The position numbers and the translations under genes are program-made. A stretch of 38,182 nt of DNA from Lentisphaerae bacterium RIFOXYA12_64_32 (GTDB lineage: Bacteria > Verrucomicrobiota > Lentisphaeria > Oligosphaerales > YB12-FULL-65-16), in NCBI GenBank assembly GCA_001803235.1, contig MHBL01000364.1, forward strand, positions 1 to 38,182, in the 5' to 3' direction. The notes under the pieces are model-generated. The model did no database searches. It saw nothing but the letters and a program-made list of their open reading frames with translations, and was not told the DNA's origin. Numbering within the stretch: the stretch's first letter is position 1; every line of letters begins with the position of its first letter. Below, in pieces: positions 38,136 through 38,182 of the stretch.

Positions 38136-38182
38136 CGCCCCCCGGGCGCCGGCCCGCCCGGTCATACCAAGCTGAAACTGGC

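Overview
The window looks like a chromosomal piece of a high-GC bacterium of the PVC group, most likely Lentisphaerota or Kiritimatiellota. The main reasons are a secreted protein with the FTLIELLVVIAIIAIL prepilin-type start and an H-X9-DG tail (15.1 kb), DUF4832 and LVIVD-repeat proteins, a GntR regulator fused to a solute-binding domain, many glycan-degrading enzymes, and repeat-rich intergenic DNA. The lineage is inferred from gene style only. No rRNA, tRNA, CRISPR or phage gene was seen.

Left part (1-11.3 kb, genes on the minus strand). The first kilobase has no convincing gene and is followed by a frameshifted GH16-like remnant. Next come a secreted lectin-like protein (1409-2170), a 1403-residue secreted GH2-like protein that seems to lack the general acid/base glutamate (2416-6627), a decayed two-gene nucleotidyltransferase module (about 6661-7055), a GNAT acetyltransferase, a secreted SGNH esterase, two small exported proteins, and the GntR/solute-binding fusion regulator (9840-11243).

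Middle part (11.3-17.5 kb, mixed). It holds relics of a polysaccharide deacetylase and of an unidentified second enzyme, an AAA/DUF4143 ATPase, a DUF4832 lipoprotein, a MITE-like element with perfect 22-bp terminal inverted repeats and 7-bp target duplications (14772-14944) beside a good sigma-70-type promoter, the prepilin-like protein, a beta-lactamase-family relic, a VapBC-like toxin-antitoxin pair and a small membrane protein.

Right part (17.6-36.8 kb, all plus strand). This is a long sugar-catabolism locus: DeoR regulator, YihV-like PfkB kinase, FucI/AraA-type isomerase, IolB-like isomerase, Gfo/Idh/MocA dehydrogenase, NagB-like deaminase, polysaccharide deacetylase-like protein, FGGY kinase, GH2, GH4, a GlcD/GlcF-like oxidase pair, a secreted LVIVD propeller and a class II aldolase. 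The enzymes suggest glycoside release (GH2, GH4), oxidation and isomerisation, phosphorylation, aldol cleavage, then oxidation of a small hydroxy acid. The substrate cannot be fixed: the set mixes parts of inositol, sulfosugar and aminosugar pathways, and no transporter, IolD or IolE is present. Almost every gap between these genes is 150-340 bp and carries a different palindrome or short tandem repeat. Only the GlcD/GlcF pair is tightly spaced.

Right end (36.9-38.2 kb). An intact small-protein plus nucleotidyltransferase pair parallels the decayed module at 6.7-7.05 kb. It is followed by a DUF5678-like small protein and a frameshifted aspartyl-protease-like gene running to the window edge.
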